Source of the DNA: Bacillus sp. OV166
GTDB taxonomy: Bacteria > Bacillota > Bacilli > Bacillales > Cytobacillaceae
Reading direction: 5' to 3'
Length of the DNA stretch: 64,000 bases
NCBI RefSeq assembly: GCF_900177675.1
Contig: NZ_FXWM01000001.1
Location: 4,969,001 to 5,033,000, forward strand
Shown here: positions 40,847 through 48,823 of the stretch, piece after piece
Position numbering within the stretch: position 1 is the first letter of the stretch
How the letters are laid out: each line of letters begins with the position of its first letter
Made by a program: the position numbers and the translations under genes
Notes under the pieces: generated by a model
The model's input: the letters and a program-made list of their open reading frames with translations, nothing else
Databases searched by the model: none
Told to the model about the DNA's origin: nothing

Positions 40847-41961
40847 TATACAAATTGGAATGGATCTGTATTTACTTCAGAAGGAAAAATCTCCACGGTA
40901 TAACCCGTTTCTTGACACATCTTTTGTAATGTTGCAGTCAGGCCTTTTTTCATCACTTTTTCCACATTATGGCCTGGATCAATCATATTCAAGCCCTGCA
41001 TTGCTGCATCATGGGCAGTGTGATAATAAATATCCCCTGTAACATACACATCTGCCCCTTGAAACTTGGCATTCATGAAGTATTTATTTCCATCCCCGCC
41101 TAAAACAGCAACCTTTTTAATTTTAGTGCTTAAATCGCCAACCACACGGACAGTTGAAACTTCAAGTGCTAATTTCACTTTTTCCGCAAATTCTCCTAAT
41201 GTCATTTCATGGACTTTTCCGATTCGGCCAAGACCGAGTACTTCACCTTTGTTCTCAAGCGGGTAGACATCATAGGCCACCTCTTCATATGGATGTGCTT
41301 TTAACATAGCAGTAATCGTTTTCTTTAGATGTGGTTCAGGAACAATGGTCTCGATTCTTACTTCCTCCACTTCTTCTAACCTGCCTGCCTCACCAACAAA
41401 TGGATTGGTATTTTCACCAGGCACAAATCTTCCTGTCCCATTTGCGGAAAATGAACAATGGCTGTAGTTTCCAATAAATCCTGCGCCTGCATTTCCAAGG
41501 ACTTTTCTAATAACTTCTGCATGGCTTGCTGGGACAAAAACAACTAATTTCTTTAGCTTTGTATCAAAAGTCGGCACGAGTACCTCTGCATCTTCTATTT
41601 CTAAAGCATTTGCAAGCAGGTCATTTACCCCGCCTTTTGCGACATCAAGGTTCGTATGGGCTGCGTAAACAGCAATATCGTGTTTCAATATTTTTTCGAT
41701 CATTTTCCCTTGAACCGTGTCAGTTAGCAAATTCTTAAGAGGTCGATAAATAATCGGATGGTGGGCAAAAATGAGCTGAACATTTTTTTCAATTGCCTCA
41801 TCGATTACATTTTCCAGGACATCAAGGGCAATCATTATTCGTTCAACTTTTTTATTTAAGCGTCCTATTTGTAAGCCAATCTTATCCCCTTCCATCGCCA
41901 AACCTTTCGGGGAAAACTGTTCAAATAGTTGAATGACTTCGTGACCATTAGGAATTTTCAT
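40846..41961 (-). CDS. yqfO: Nif3-like dinuclear metal center protein YqfO
   Basis: Nif3/GTP cyclohydrolase I-type 2 family, forming a hexameric toroid. Metal ligands are visible in LIFAHHPIIYRP near residue 62 and VYAAHTNLDVAKGG near 95, with TGDIYYHTAHDA near 320. At 371 aa it contains the PII-like (CutA-type) insertion of about 100 residues (roughly 125-230). The biochemical role remains uncertain. It overlaps trmK by 14 bases, as in B. subtilis yqfN-yqfO. Confidence 0.93.
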   Translation of the reverse strand: MKIPNGHEVIQLFEQFSPKGLAMEGDKIGLQIGRLNKKVERIMIALDVLENVIDEAIEKNVQLIFAHHPIIYRPLKNLLTDTVQGKMIEKILKHDIAVYAAHTNLDVAKGGVNDLLANALEIEDAEVLVPTFDTKLKKLVVFVPASHAEVIRKVLGNAGAGFIGNYSHCSFSANGTGRFVPGENTNPFVGEAGRLEEVEEVRIETIVPEPHLKKTITAMLKAHPYEEVAYDVYPLENKGEVLGLGRIGKVHEMTLGEFAEKVKLALEVSTVRVVGDLSTKIKKVAVLGGDGNKYFMNAKFQGADVYVTGDIYYHTAHDAAMQGLNMIDPGHNVEKVMKKGLTATLQKMCQETGYTVEIFPSEVNTDPFQFV

Positions 41962-42667
41962 TCTTTAAAGCCTCCTCTACCAGCTTAATTTTGGCGATCA
42001 TCTCTTGTTTTTTTTCATTCGTTTCAGGAGATTGGCTTGCACCCTCAAGTGCTTCATAAATACGCTGCCAATTGTTTATTTCTGCTGTCCATTTTTTCTT
42101 AAAGGTTTTATCCTGTTTTTGTAGAAGGAATGGACCCACTAAAAGCCCCATATCAAGATTTTTTTTATAAGGCTTATTAGGATCGCCCTTTTCACCTATT
42201 AAAATCTCGTATATTTTCCCATCTTCCTCAAGTATTTCTTCGTCAATTAGTTCCCAGTTATTTTCAATAAACCATTTCCTGATCGAAATCGCGCTAATAT
42301 TTGGTTGTAACACCAGACGCTTGACGGAAGTCAGTTTATCTTTACCATTTTCTAGAATGTTTGCAATTAAGGCACCGCCCATTCCAGCAATTGTAATACA
42401 ATCCACTTCACCAAGTTGAATAACTTCCAGACCATCACCTAATCGCACGGAAATAACCCCCGCTAACCCTTCTGCTAATACATTCCTCTCAGCCAACTGG
42501 AAGGGACCCTTAGCAACCTCACCAGCAATGGCAAATGGTAATCCCTCATTTTTTGCTAAGAAACAAGGTAAATAAGCATGGTCTGAGCCAATATCTGCGA
42601 GCCTCGCTCCTTTTGGAACATAGTTAGAAACCGCAGCCAATCTTGCTGACAATTTATCTGTATTCAA
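41948..42667 (-). CDS. trmK: tRNA (adenine(22)-N(1))-methyltransferase TrmK
   Basis: SAM-dependent enzyme methylating A22 of tRNA. Motif I is RLADIGSDHAYLPCFLA near residue 20, followed by AGEVAKGPFQLAERNV, ITIAGMGGALI and LQPN, and the long C-terminal coiled helical tail. TTG 42667 fits the AAAGTGGTGG ribosome site and the family N-terminus; GTG 42679 lies within that site. Co-translated with yqfO. Confidence 0.93.
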   Translation of the reverse strand: MNTDKLSARLAAVSNYVPKGARLADIGSDHAYLPCFLAKNEGLPFAIAGEVAKGPFQLAERNVLAEGLAGVISVRLGDGLEVIQLGEVDCITIAGMGGALIANILENGKDKLTSVKRLVLQPNISAISIRKWFIENNWELIDEEILEEDGKIYEILIGEKGDPNKPYKKNLDMGLLVGPFLLQKQDKTFKKKWTAEINNWQRIYEALEGASQSPETNEKKQEMIAKIKLVEEALKNENS

Positions 42668-42704
42668 ACATACCACCACTTTTTATATGTAATTTATATA
42701 GTAT

Positions 42705-42738
42705 AAAAAAAGTCCTTTACAGATGCAAAGGACCTTTT
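42705..42738 (-). terminator. Terminator of cccA
   Basis: GTCCTTT/AAAGGAC with an eight-base loop, T7 on the minus strand. Confidence 0.8.
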
Positions 42739-42742
42739 CTAG

Positions 42743-43108
42743 TTATTTAATGTTTGCTAACCAATCTGCCATTGCTGCAGCCTGTTCTGGTTTAACAAGA
42801 CCTGCTGGCATGCCTGTACCCTTACCTTTTGTAACAAAAGTCATAAGTTCTTCCTTAGAATACTTGCTGCCCACACCTTTTAATGTAGGTCCTACTACCC
42901 CTTGATACTGGTCGCCATGACAGCCAATACAAGATTGCTTGTAAATGTCTTCTGGCTTTGATGCGGCAACCTCTGTTTTCTCATTGCCTTCACCATTTTC
43001 CTTAGCAACTTCTTTCATATCACCAAGGCCTTTGAAAGACAAAATTAGAATTAACACAATTCCAAATGCCATGATGAGAACGTAAGGAATAACCGGATTT
43101 CGCTTCAT
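42743..43108 (-). CDS. cccA: Cytochrome c-550
   Basis: Membrane-anchored c-type cytochrome. It has an N-terminal helix (residues 5-26), a charged linker, and a haem domain with CIGCH near residue 60 and axial Met in KGTGMPAGL near 100. The layout equals B. subtilis CccA, located upstream of sigA there too. It shuttles electrons on the outer face of the membrane. AGGGAGGTTATATC precedes the ATG. Confidence 0.95.
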   Translation of the reverse strand: MKRNPVIPYVLIMAFGIVLILILSFKGLGDMKEVAKENGEGNEKTEVAASKPEDIYKQSCIGCHGDQYQGVVGPTLKGVGSKYSKEELMTFVTKGKGTGMPAGLVKPEQAAAMADWLANIK

Positions 43109-43242
43109 GATATAACCTCCCTTATGTACGAACGTCTGTTAAATATTGAATAAAGTCTACAAACAACTACTATTTTACTTGAAAATGAACAGAAGGAAAA
43201 GCCCTAAACTTATTTTATCACTATAATCTTAATAAAAAAAAG

Positions 43243-43285
43243 AAAACAAGCCAAATTAGTGAAAATATCTAGTTTAGCCTGTTTT
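43243..43285 (-). terminator. Terminator-like hairpin below the acyl-CoA dehydrogenase remnant
   Basis: AAAACAAGCCAAATTAG pairs with CTAGTTTAGCCTGTTTT (three G-U-type pairs), with a long T-run on the minus strand. Probably the original terminator of the decayed gene next to it. Confidence 0.6.
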
Positions 43286-43306
43286 TAAATTTACTATTTT
43301 ATTTTA

Positions 43307-43515
43307 TTAATCATAGGCTCCCTGAACAATCCCTACGGCTATTGCACCAATCCCTATACGTCCGGGCCATCTAACCATAAATAAAAACTGTTTAAGGCCT
43401 CTCCAAGCTTCCCTAAAAGGTCCTCAAAAGGTACTTTGACATCTTCTAACACAGTTCGGTTGTATTTGATAATTTCAAACCCATCTCCTAAAATAAAAGA
43501 ATAAATAGCGGGCCA
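43307..43515 (-). pseudogene. Acyl-CoA dehydrogenase fragment
   Basis: On the minus strand one frame reads GDGFEIIKYNRTVLEDVKVP then FEDLLGKLGEAL. After a break, another frame reads RIGIGAIAVGIVQGAYD and a stop. Both match consecutive parts of the acyl-CoA dehydrogenase middle and C-terminal domains (VLEDVKVP-x-x-x-LLG and R-(I/V)-x-IGA-x-A-x-GI-x-QGAYD). The two frames and missing ends show it is a decayed remnant. It occupies the 573-base gap between cccA and sigA; the rest holds only two terminators and AT-rich sequence. Confidence 0.7.
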
Positions 43516-43634
43516 TGAATTTTCTTAAGTCTATTTGCAAAATGAGAGACAATTCAGTAAAATGGATTCAAATAGAGAAAGTGCTTACATTTACTTAAGT
43601 GTTTCCACTTGTGTATTCATTAATTGATGCACAA

Positions 43635-43665
43635 GAAAAAAGCCTACTTCAGTTATGAAGTAGAC
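43635..43665 (-). terminator. Terminator of the dnaG-sigA operon
   Basis: CTACTTC/GAAGTAG hairpin followed by a GCTTTTTT run on the minus strand, about 20 bases after the sigA stop. Confidence 0.78.
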
Positions 43666-43681
43666 TATTCATTAGAATATT

Positions 43682-44812
43682 TTATTCTAAGAAATCTTTT
43701 AATCGTTTGCTGCGACTAGGATGGCGTAATTTCCGCAATGCCTTTGCTTCAATTTGACGGATACGCTCACGAGTAACACCGAAGACCTTTCCTACCTCTT
43801 CGAGTGTACGAGTACGTCCATCATCCAGTCCAAAACGCAGGCGAAGGACATTTTCTTCCCGGTCTGTTAAAGTATCTAAGACATCTTCAAGTTGCTCTTT
43901 TAATAATTCATAGGCAGCATGCTCTGAAGGTGAGGTTGCATCCTGGTCTTCAATAAAATCACCGAGGTGGGAATCATCTTCTTCACCAATAGGTGTTTCC
44001 AGTGATACAGGCTCTTGGGCAATTTTCAAAATTTCCCTAACCTTATCAGGTGTTAGATCCATATCTTCACCAATTTCTTCAGGTGTTGGTTCACGGCCAA
44101 GATCCTGAAGTAATTGACGCTGAACACGAATTAATTTATTAATGGTTTCAACCATATGCACAGGAATCCGTATGGTCCTTGCTTGGTCTGCAATCGCACG
44201 TGTGATGGCTTGACGAATCCACCAAGTTGCATAGGTACTAAATTTGAAGCCTTTTCGATAATCAAACTTCTCAACAGCTTTGATTAGACCCATATTACCT
44301 TCCTGAATAAGATCAAGAAAGAGCATTCCACGACCGACGTAGCGCTTTGCAATACTTACTACAAGACGGAGGTTGGCTTCAGCTAGACGTCGTTTAGCTT
44401 CTTCGTCGCCTGCTTCAATTCGGTTAGCCAGCTTAATTTCCTCTTCAGCAGAAAGCAAATCAACACGGCCGATTTCTTTTAAGTACATACGAACTGGATC
44501 ATTAATCTTAACCCCTGGAGGGACGCTAAGATCATTTAGATCAAATTCATCATCATCACCTTTAGCTAATTGCTTAGGATTTGGATCTTCCTCGTCACTT
44601 TCACCAACTAATTCAATACCTTGATCACCGAGGAACTCGTAAAATTCGTCCATTTGGTGTGAATCTAGTTCAAAATTAGCCAATTTCTCAGCAATATCAT
44701 CATAGGCAAGGACGCCGGTTTTTTTACCCAGTGCCGTTAACTGGTCTTTCACTTGTTCAAAAGTGAATTCATTCTCAACTTCTTTTGAACGGGCTGATTT
44801 TTCAGCAGCCAT
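43682..44812 (-). CDS. sigA: RNA polymerase principal sigma factor SigA
   Basis: Vegetative sigma factor (376 aa). Region 1.1 covers about residues 1-80. Region 1.2-2 has NDPVRMYLKEIG, ANLRLVVSIAKRYVGRGMLFLDLIQEGNMGLIKAVEKFDY and the -10-binding YATWWIRQAI. Region 4 has the -35 helix VTRERIRQIEAKALRKL. ATG 44812 (MAAEKSARS) has GGAAGGAGGGGG upstream. Downstream of dnaG, as in the classic macromolecular-synthesis operon. Confidence 0.98.
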   Translation of the reverse strand: MAAEKSARSKEVENEFTFEQVKDQLTALGKKTGVLAYDDIAEKLANFELDSHQMDEFYEFLGDQGIELVGESDEEDPNPKQLAKGDDDEFDLNDLSVPPGVKINDPVRMYLKEIGRVDLLSAEEEIKLANRIEAGDEEAKRRLAEANLRLVVSIAKRYVGRGMLFLDLIQEGNMGLIKAVEKFDYRKGFKFSTYATWWIRQAITRAIADQARTIRIPVHMVETINKLIRVQRQLLQDLGREPTPEEIGEDMDLTPDKVREILKIAQEPVSLETPIGEEDDSHLGDFIEDQDATSPSEHAAYELLKEQLEDVLDTLTDREENVLRLRFGLDDGRTRTLEEVGKVFGVTRERIRQIEAKALRKLRHPSRSKRLKDFLE

Positions 44813-44853
44813 ATGTCCCCCTCCTTCCAGAATCAAAGACAGTAAAATGGAAT

Positions 44854-45480
44854 CTATAGAGATTTACGCAATTGAATAATTTCCATTGCAATTGCAGCAG
44901 CTTTACCAAGATCACTTTGTCGCTCTGCTTCTTTTTGTTCCACTTCTTTTTCTTTTATCTTTAACAATTTTTGATAATTCAACACCTGTTTGATATAATC
45001 AGTTAATTCTTGATTGCTTAATTCGTCATTTATGGACATCATTTCAATATTAGCAACCATTCTTCTAAGATTATCATCTTGAATATAGGATAAAAATGCA
45101 CTTGAATCAGGTTGGAAATGATCCTCATAAAATCCTAGCAGATAGGTTATTATTGCCTGATGTTCATCAATATTAAACGTATTTTCTTGTAATAAATCCT
45201 GAACTTTATAAGCAACATCTCGATCTTTTAGCATGTGTGCGATTAATCGCCTTTCTGCTGTGTAATGCGCTGGCTTGAGTTCACTTACTTTCTTAGGAAT
45301 TAAAATAGGTTTATCAACAGGTTGGTTTTTTCCGGTAGTTTTTCTTTTATCAGCGAAGAAAATTTGCTTTTGCTGCTGTTTCAATGCATCTAATGAGAGT
45401 GAAAATTCTGCTGCAAGTTGCCGCAAATAATGATCTCTTTCAACTGCTTTATTCAAATTGCTGATTTCTTTAATTATCAC
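44854..45480 (-). CDS. dnaG: DNA primase, C-terminal part after frameshift
   Basis: This frame continues DnaG from EGDRLAYIEVIIKEI (just upstream of the GTG at 45480) to the C-terminal helicase-binding domain (ERRLIAHMLKDRDVAYKVQ, FNIDEHQAIITYLLGFYED, ELTDYIKQVL). Compared with B. subtilis DnaG it is complete to the end. It is one base out of phase with the upstream half at about 45515. The GTG at 45480 has no good ribosome site (nearest AGAAGGAG is about 25 bases upstream), so an independent product is doubtful. Treat with the N-terminal part as one interrupted gene. Confidence 0.85.
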   Translation of the reverse strand: MIIKEISNLNKAVERDHYLRQLAAEFSLSLDALKQQQKQIFFADKRKTTGKNQPVDKPILIPKKVSELKPAHYTAERRLIAHMLKDRDVAYKVQDLLQENTFNIDEHQAIITYLLGFYEDHFQPDSSAFLSYIQDDNLRRMVANIEMMSINDELSNQELTDYIKQVLNYQKLLKIKEKEVEQKEAERQSDLGKAAAIAMEIIQLRKSL

Positions 45481-45506
45481 TTCGATATATGCAAGCCTAT
45501 CTCCTT

Positions 45507-46661
45507 CTAGCTGAAGATTTTACCTCTGCGAAAGTAAAGAAATTTAAACGCCATCCATGTTAAGCCGGCCGCGATAACCTCATTTCGGAATTTCTCAGGA
45601 CCGTTCTTTTTAATGTATTCATCGGGGTCCATGCCGTCTGGCATCATCGCTACCTTTATTTGAAAGCCAGCATTGTTAAGATGGTTCCCCGCTCGAAAAG
45701 CAGCTTCAATTCCTGCCTTATCTGAATCGTAACAGATGGTTACGGATTGGACACTTTGCCTTAAAAGGGCTATATGTTCATCTGTCAAGGATGTCCCCAT
45801 TGTGGCAATGCCATTTTCCACACCCGAGCGATCTGCGGAAATTACATCGGCAAATCCCTCAAATAAAACAGCATATTGCAATTTTTTTAAACTTGGCTTC
45901 GCATTATGATAATTATATAAAATTTTACTTTTATTAAAGATTGGCGTTTCAGGACTATTTAGATATTTGGGCTCTTCGGCCCCGAGTGATCTGCCTGAAA
46001 AAGCAATCGTATTACCATTTCGGTCAAAAATCGGAAACATTATTCGATCCCTAAATCGATCGAAATAAGTCCCATCCCTTTCACGTTTGATAATTAATCC
46101 GGCTTTCTCCATCCATTCAGGTGGGAAATCTCTTTTAGATAGAAATTTATAAACAAAATCCCATGAATTTAGGGAATACCCAATTTGAAACTTATCAATC
46201 GATTCGCGAGTAAATCCCCTGCTCAGCAGATACTCTAAAGCCTGCCCGCCTTCTTTTGTATTTACAAGCAAGTGATGGTAAAATTTCTGTAACAGCTCAT
46301 GAGCCCCTAAAAAAGCTTGGTGCTCTTGAGAAACCTTTTTCTCGCCTTGTCCCCCAGATAAATTAATTTCAAGGTCGATATTTACCTTCGAAGCTAGTTT
46401 AATGGCAGCTTCCTGAAATGAAATCCCTTCAAGTTCCATTAAAAAAGAAAAAACATTACCGCCAGCGCCACAGCCAAAACAATGGAAAATTTGTTTATCA
46501 ATTGATACTGAAAATGATGGGGTACTTTCTCCATGGAATGGACATAATCCGAAGTAATTTCGCCCCTGTTTTTTCAGTTGAACATAATCGCTGATTACTT
46601 CGACAATATCAACAGCCTGACGAATTTGATTAATCTTTTCTTCGGCAATACGCTCTGCCAT
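45507..46661 (-). CDS. dnaG: DNA primase, N-terminal part ending at frameshift
   Basis: Replicative primase. It carries a zinc-binding domain (CPFHGESTPSFSVS with FHCFGCGAGG, residues 40-65) and the RNA polymerase core with TOPRIM motifs (AVLFEGFADVISADRSG near 263, CYDSDKAG near 308). The frame ends after FLYFRRGKIFS at a TAG. Reading minus one at that point gives SLEGDRLAYIE, exactly the expected continuation. A single-base deletion, a sequencing error, or recoding is therefore implied. Intact DnaG is essential and ~600 aa; this frame alone is 384 aa. Confidence 0.9.
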   Translation of the reverse strand: MAERIAEEKINQIRQAVDIVEVISDYVQLKKQGRNYFGLCPFHGESTPSFSVSIDKQIFHCFGCGAGGNVFSFLMELEGISFQEAAIKLASKVNIDLEINLSGGQGEKKVSQEHQAFLGAHELLQKFYHHLLVNTKEGGQALEYLLSRGFTRESIDKFQIGYSLNSWDFVYKFLSKRDFPPEWMEKAGLIIKRERDGTYFDRFRDRIMFPIFDRNGNTIAFSGRSLGAEEPKYLNSPETPIFNKSKILYNYHNAKPSLKKLQYAVLFEGFADVISADRSGVENGIATMGTSLTDEHIALLRQSVQSVTICYDSDKAGIEAAFRAGNHLNNAGFQIKVAMMPDGMDPDEYIKKNGPEKFRNEVIAAGLTWMAFKFLYFRRGKIFS

Positions 46662-46746
46662 GAAAACAACTCCATTTGTACTATCAGGTATTCGGCAGGC
46701 AATCTTTAAATTCCTGCAAATTTCGACAAAATTTTTATTAATTTTG

Positions 46747-46995
46747 TCATAAATTTTGAACGATCTTCAGTTTGGAAGGAATTAGGGCCTCTCCCTTCCC
46801 AGCGTCAACATATTTCCAGTCTTCCTATGTAGATTTTTCTTCATTCATATGGAGACGGAGGAAGCAACAAAAAGAACACGGACGCTAAACTTGGATCCTA
46901 TTTCGACAATCTCTGCCCAGTGGGCATGAATCTGCATCGACATAAATAGTCGGATTGCCTTCTACATTAGTATTAATTCTACATCTATCCGCATA
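46747..46995 (-). pseudogene. yqxD: Decayed yqxD (DUF188/UPF0178 family)
   Basis: Three minus-strand frames together spell a DUF188 protein. They are PTIYVDADSCPLGRDC, then EIVEIGSKFSVRVLFVASSVSI, then WKYVDAGKGEALIPSKLKIV, separated by frameshifts and stops. B. subtilis has yqxD exactly here, upstream of dnaG. The 569-base dnaG–ppsR gap otherwise contains AT-rich sequence with no further coding signal that I can support. Confidence 0.75.
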
Positions 46996-47207
46996 TTCCT
47001 TCTTTAACAAATAACTTTTGTAAAAGGATTTATGTCGAATTCTTTTTAGGGGGTCCCCTTGACATCTAACAATAAATAGTTTATTCGTTCACAAGCAAGT
47101 CTAAACCTAAAAAGATATATTTTTATCACAATTTTTTATTATAGTACATTTATTATCATTTTACCATAACTTTTTATCATTATTATTCCACTTTCTATCA
47201 GAAGAAA

Positions 47208-47231
47208 ACACATAATCAAATGATTATGTGT
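47208..47231 (-). terminator. Terminator after ppsR
   Basis: ACACATAATCA/TGATTATGTGT, perfect 11-base arms overlapping the ppsR stop, followed by TTTTC on the minus strand. Confidence 0.7.
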
Positions 47232-48040
47232 TAAGGTCTCCCTTTATGAATATAATTTAGGATAACATTTGCTGTTTCTTCAACCGCTTTATTGGTTACA
47301 TCAATAACGGGACAATTTATTTTCTCCACTACTTTTTCAAAAAAGATTAACTCCGCTTTAATCCGTTCAATATTGGCATAACTTGCCTTATCATTTAATC
47401 CTAAGGAAATTAATCGTTCTCGTCTGATATTGTTTAACTTTTCAGGACTTATTTTTAAACCGAAGCATTTTTCGATCGGAACCCTATATAGTTCTTCTGG
47501 CGGATCCACTTCAGGTACCAGCGGGACATTAGCAACCTTTAAACGTTTATGGGCTAAGTACTGGGAAAGTGGTGTCTTTGAAGTTCTTGAAACGCCAATT
47601 AGGACAATATCTGCTTTTAGGATTCCTCTTGGGTCACGGCCATCATCATATTTTACAGCAAATTCAATTGCTTCTACTTTTTTAAAATAATCCTCATCAA
47701 GTTTTCGAACAAGGCCCGGTTCACATAAAGGTGTCTTCCCACTAAAAGCTTGAATCTTGTCCATTATTGGACCAATTAAATCGACTGCCAGAATCCCTTC
47801 CTTTTCCGCTCTTTCCTTGATATATGTACGCATTTCAGGTTTGACAAGCGTAAATGCAATCATTGCTTTATCCAGTTTAACAAGTGAAAGAACTTCATCA
47901 ATATGTTCCTGGTCCTCTACATAGGGAAACCTTTTTAAATTCATTCCTGAGCCATTAAACTGGCTTATTGCTGCTTTGGTAACTAATTCAGCCGTTTCCC
48001 CTACTGAATCAGATACAACATAAATAATTGGTACACCCAT
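47231..48040 (-). CDS. ppsR: Pyruvate,phosphate dikinase / PEP synthase regulatory protein (DUF299)
   Basis: Bifunctional kinase/pyrophosphorylase that controls PEP synthase or PPDK by threonine phosphorylation. The N-terminal IIYVVSDSVGETAE and the P-loop-like IVLIGVSRTSKTPLSQYLA near residue 149 are family hallmarks, and 269 aa is normal. It corresponds to B. subtilis yqfL, cotranscribed with ccpN 37 bases upstream. No target kinase gene is in the window. Confidence 0.93.
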   Translation of the reverse strand: MGVPIIYVVSDSVGETAELVTKAAISQFNGSGMNLKRFPYVEDQEHIDEVLSLVKLDKAMIAFTLVKPEMRTYIKERAEKEGILAVDLIGPIMDKIQAFSGKTPLCEPGLVRKLDEDYFKKVEAIEFAVKYDDGRDPRGILKADIVLIGVSRTSKTPLSQYLAHKRLKVANVPLVPEVDPPEELYRVPIEKCFGLKISPEKLNNIRRERLISLGLNDKASYANIERIKAELIFFEKVVEKINCPVIDVTNKAVEETANVILNYIHKGRP

Positions 48041-48077
48041 TCTCCCTACACAACCCCTCTACAAGTTAACTTGTGAC

Positions 48078-48707
48078 TTACTCATCACCCAGTCCAACAA
48101 ACGCTTTTGTAATGTTTGTTTTCGTTAATCTGCCGATAACCTCATATCCATTTTCTGATTTTCGAACCACTGGCAGGGCATCAATTTGTTTTTCAATTAA
48201 TTTTTTGGCGATATCGATTAATAAATCGTCCCGTTCACACATAGTTATATTCGGCATTCTAGTCATAATAATATTGACAGGAATGGTGGAAAGCTCTTGT
48301 TTACCTATACTTGCTCTAAGCAAATCTTTTCTGGACAATACCCCAACAAGGATGGTATTTTGATCCACTACAAATAATGTTCCCACATCTTCAAGGAACA
48401 TGGTACAGATCGCATCATATACAGAAATATTTTCATTCACCACAATAGGGATGGATTGATAATCTTTCACATATATTTTTTGTAAATTTTCAGTTAACAG
48501 CTGTGTCCCAGATTTACCCGTATAAAAATAACCCACACGCGGTCTTGCATCTAAAAAGCCAGCCATTGTCAAAATTGCCAGATCCGGCCTCAATGTTGCT
48601 CTTGTCAAACTTAATTGATCGGCAATATGCTCTCCGGTAATCGGCCCATTTTCTTTTACAATTTGTAAAATATGTTCTTGCCGTTTGGTCAGTTCGATTG
48701 TACACAC
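48078..48707 (-). CDS. ccpN: CcpN transcriptional repressor (HTH plus CBS pair)
   Basis: Repressor of gluconeogenic genes (gapB, pckA) in B. subtilis. The winged helix covers residues 5-60 (QLSLTRATLRPDLAILTMAGFLDARPRVGYFY). Two CBS domains (about 80-140 and 145-205, with SRKDLLRAS) sense ATP/ADP. GTG 48707 aligns with the B. subtilis start, although the AAAGGTGG site is close; another GTG lies one codon upstream. Divergent spacing to glyQS is 116 bases, with a terminator between. Confidence 0.94.
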   Translation of the reverse strand: MCTIELTKRQEHILQIVKENGPITGEHIADQLSLTRATLRPDLAILTMAGFLDARPRVGYFYTGKSGTQLLTENLQKIYVKDYQSIPIVVNENISVYDAICTMFLEDVGTLFVVDQNTILVGVLSRKDLLRASIGKQELSTIPVNIIMTRMPNITMCERDDLLIDIAKKLIEKQIDALPVVRKSENGYEVIGRLTKTNITKAFVGLGDE

Positions 48708-48796
48708 CACCTTTGTATTACATTATGAAGGGTTACCCACAACCTTCACATAGTCATACTTTATTAGGAATATTATATACTAAGGAATGTATTAAG

Positions 48797-48820
48797 AAAA
48801 CTCGCCAATTGGCGAGTTTT
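48797..48820 (-). terminator. Terminator of glyQS
   Basis: AAAACTCGCC/GGCGAGTTTT around AATT, T-run on the minus strand. Confidence 0.88.
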
Positions 48821-48823
48821 CCA

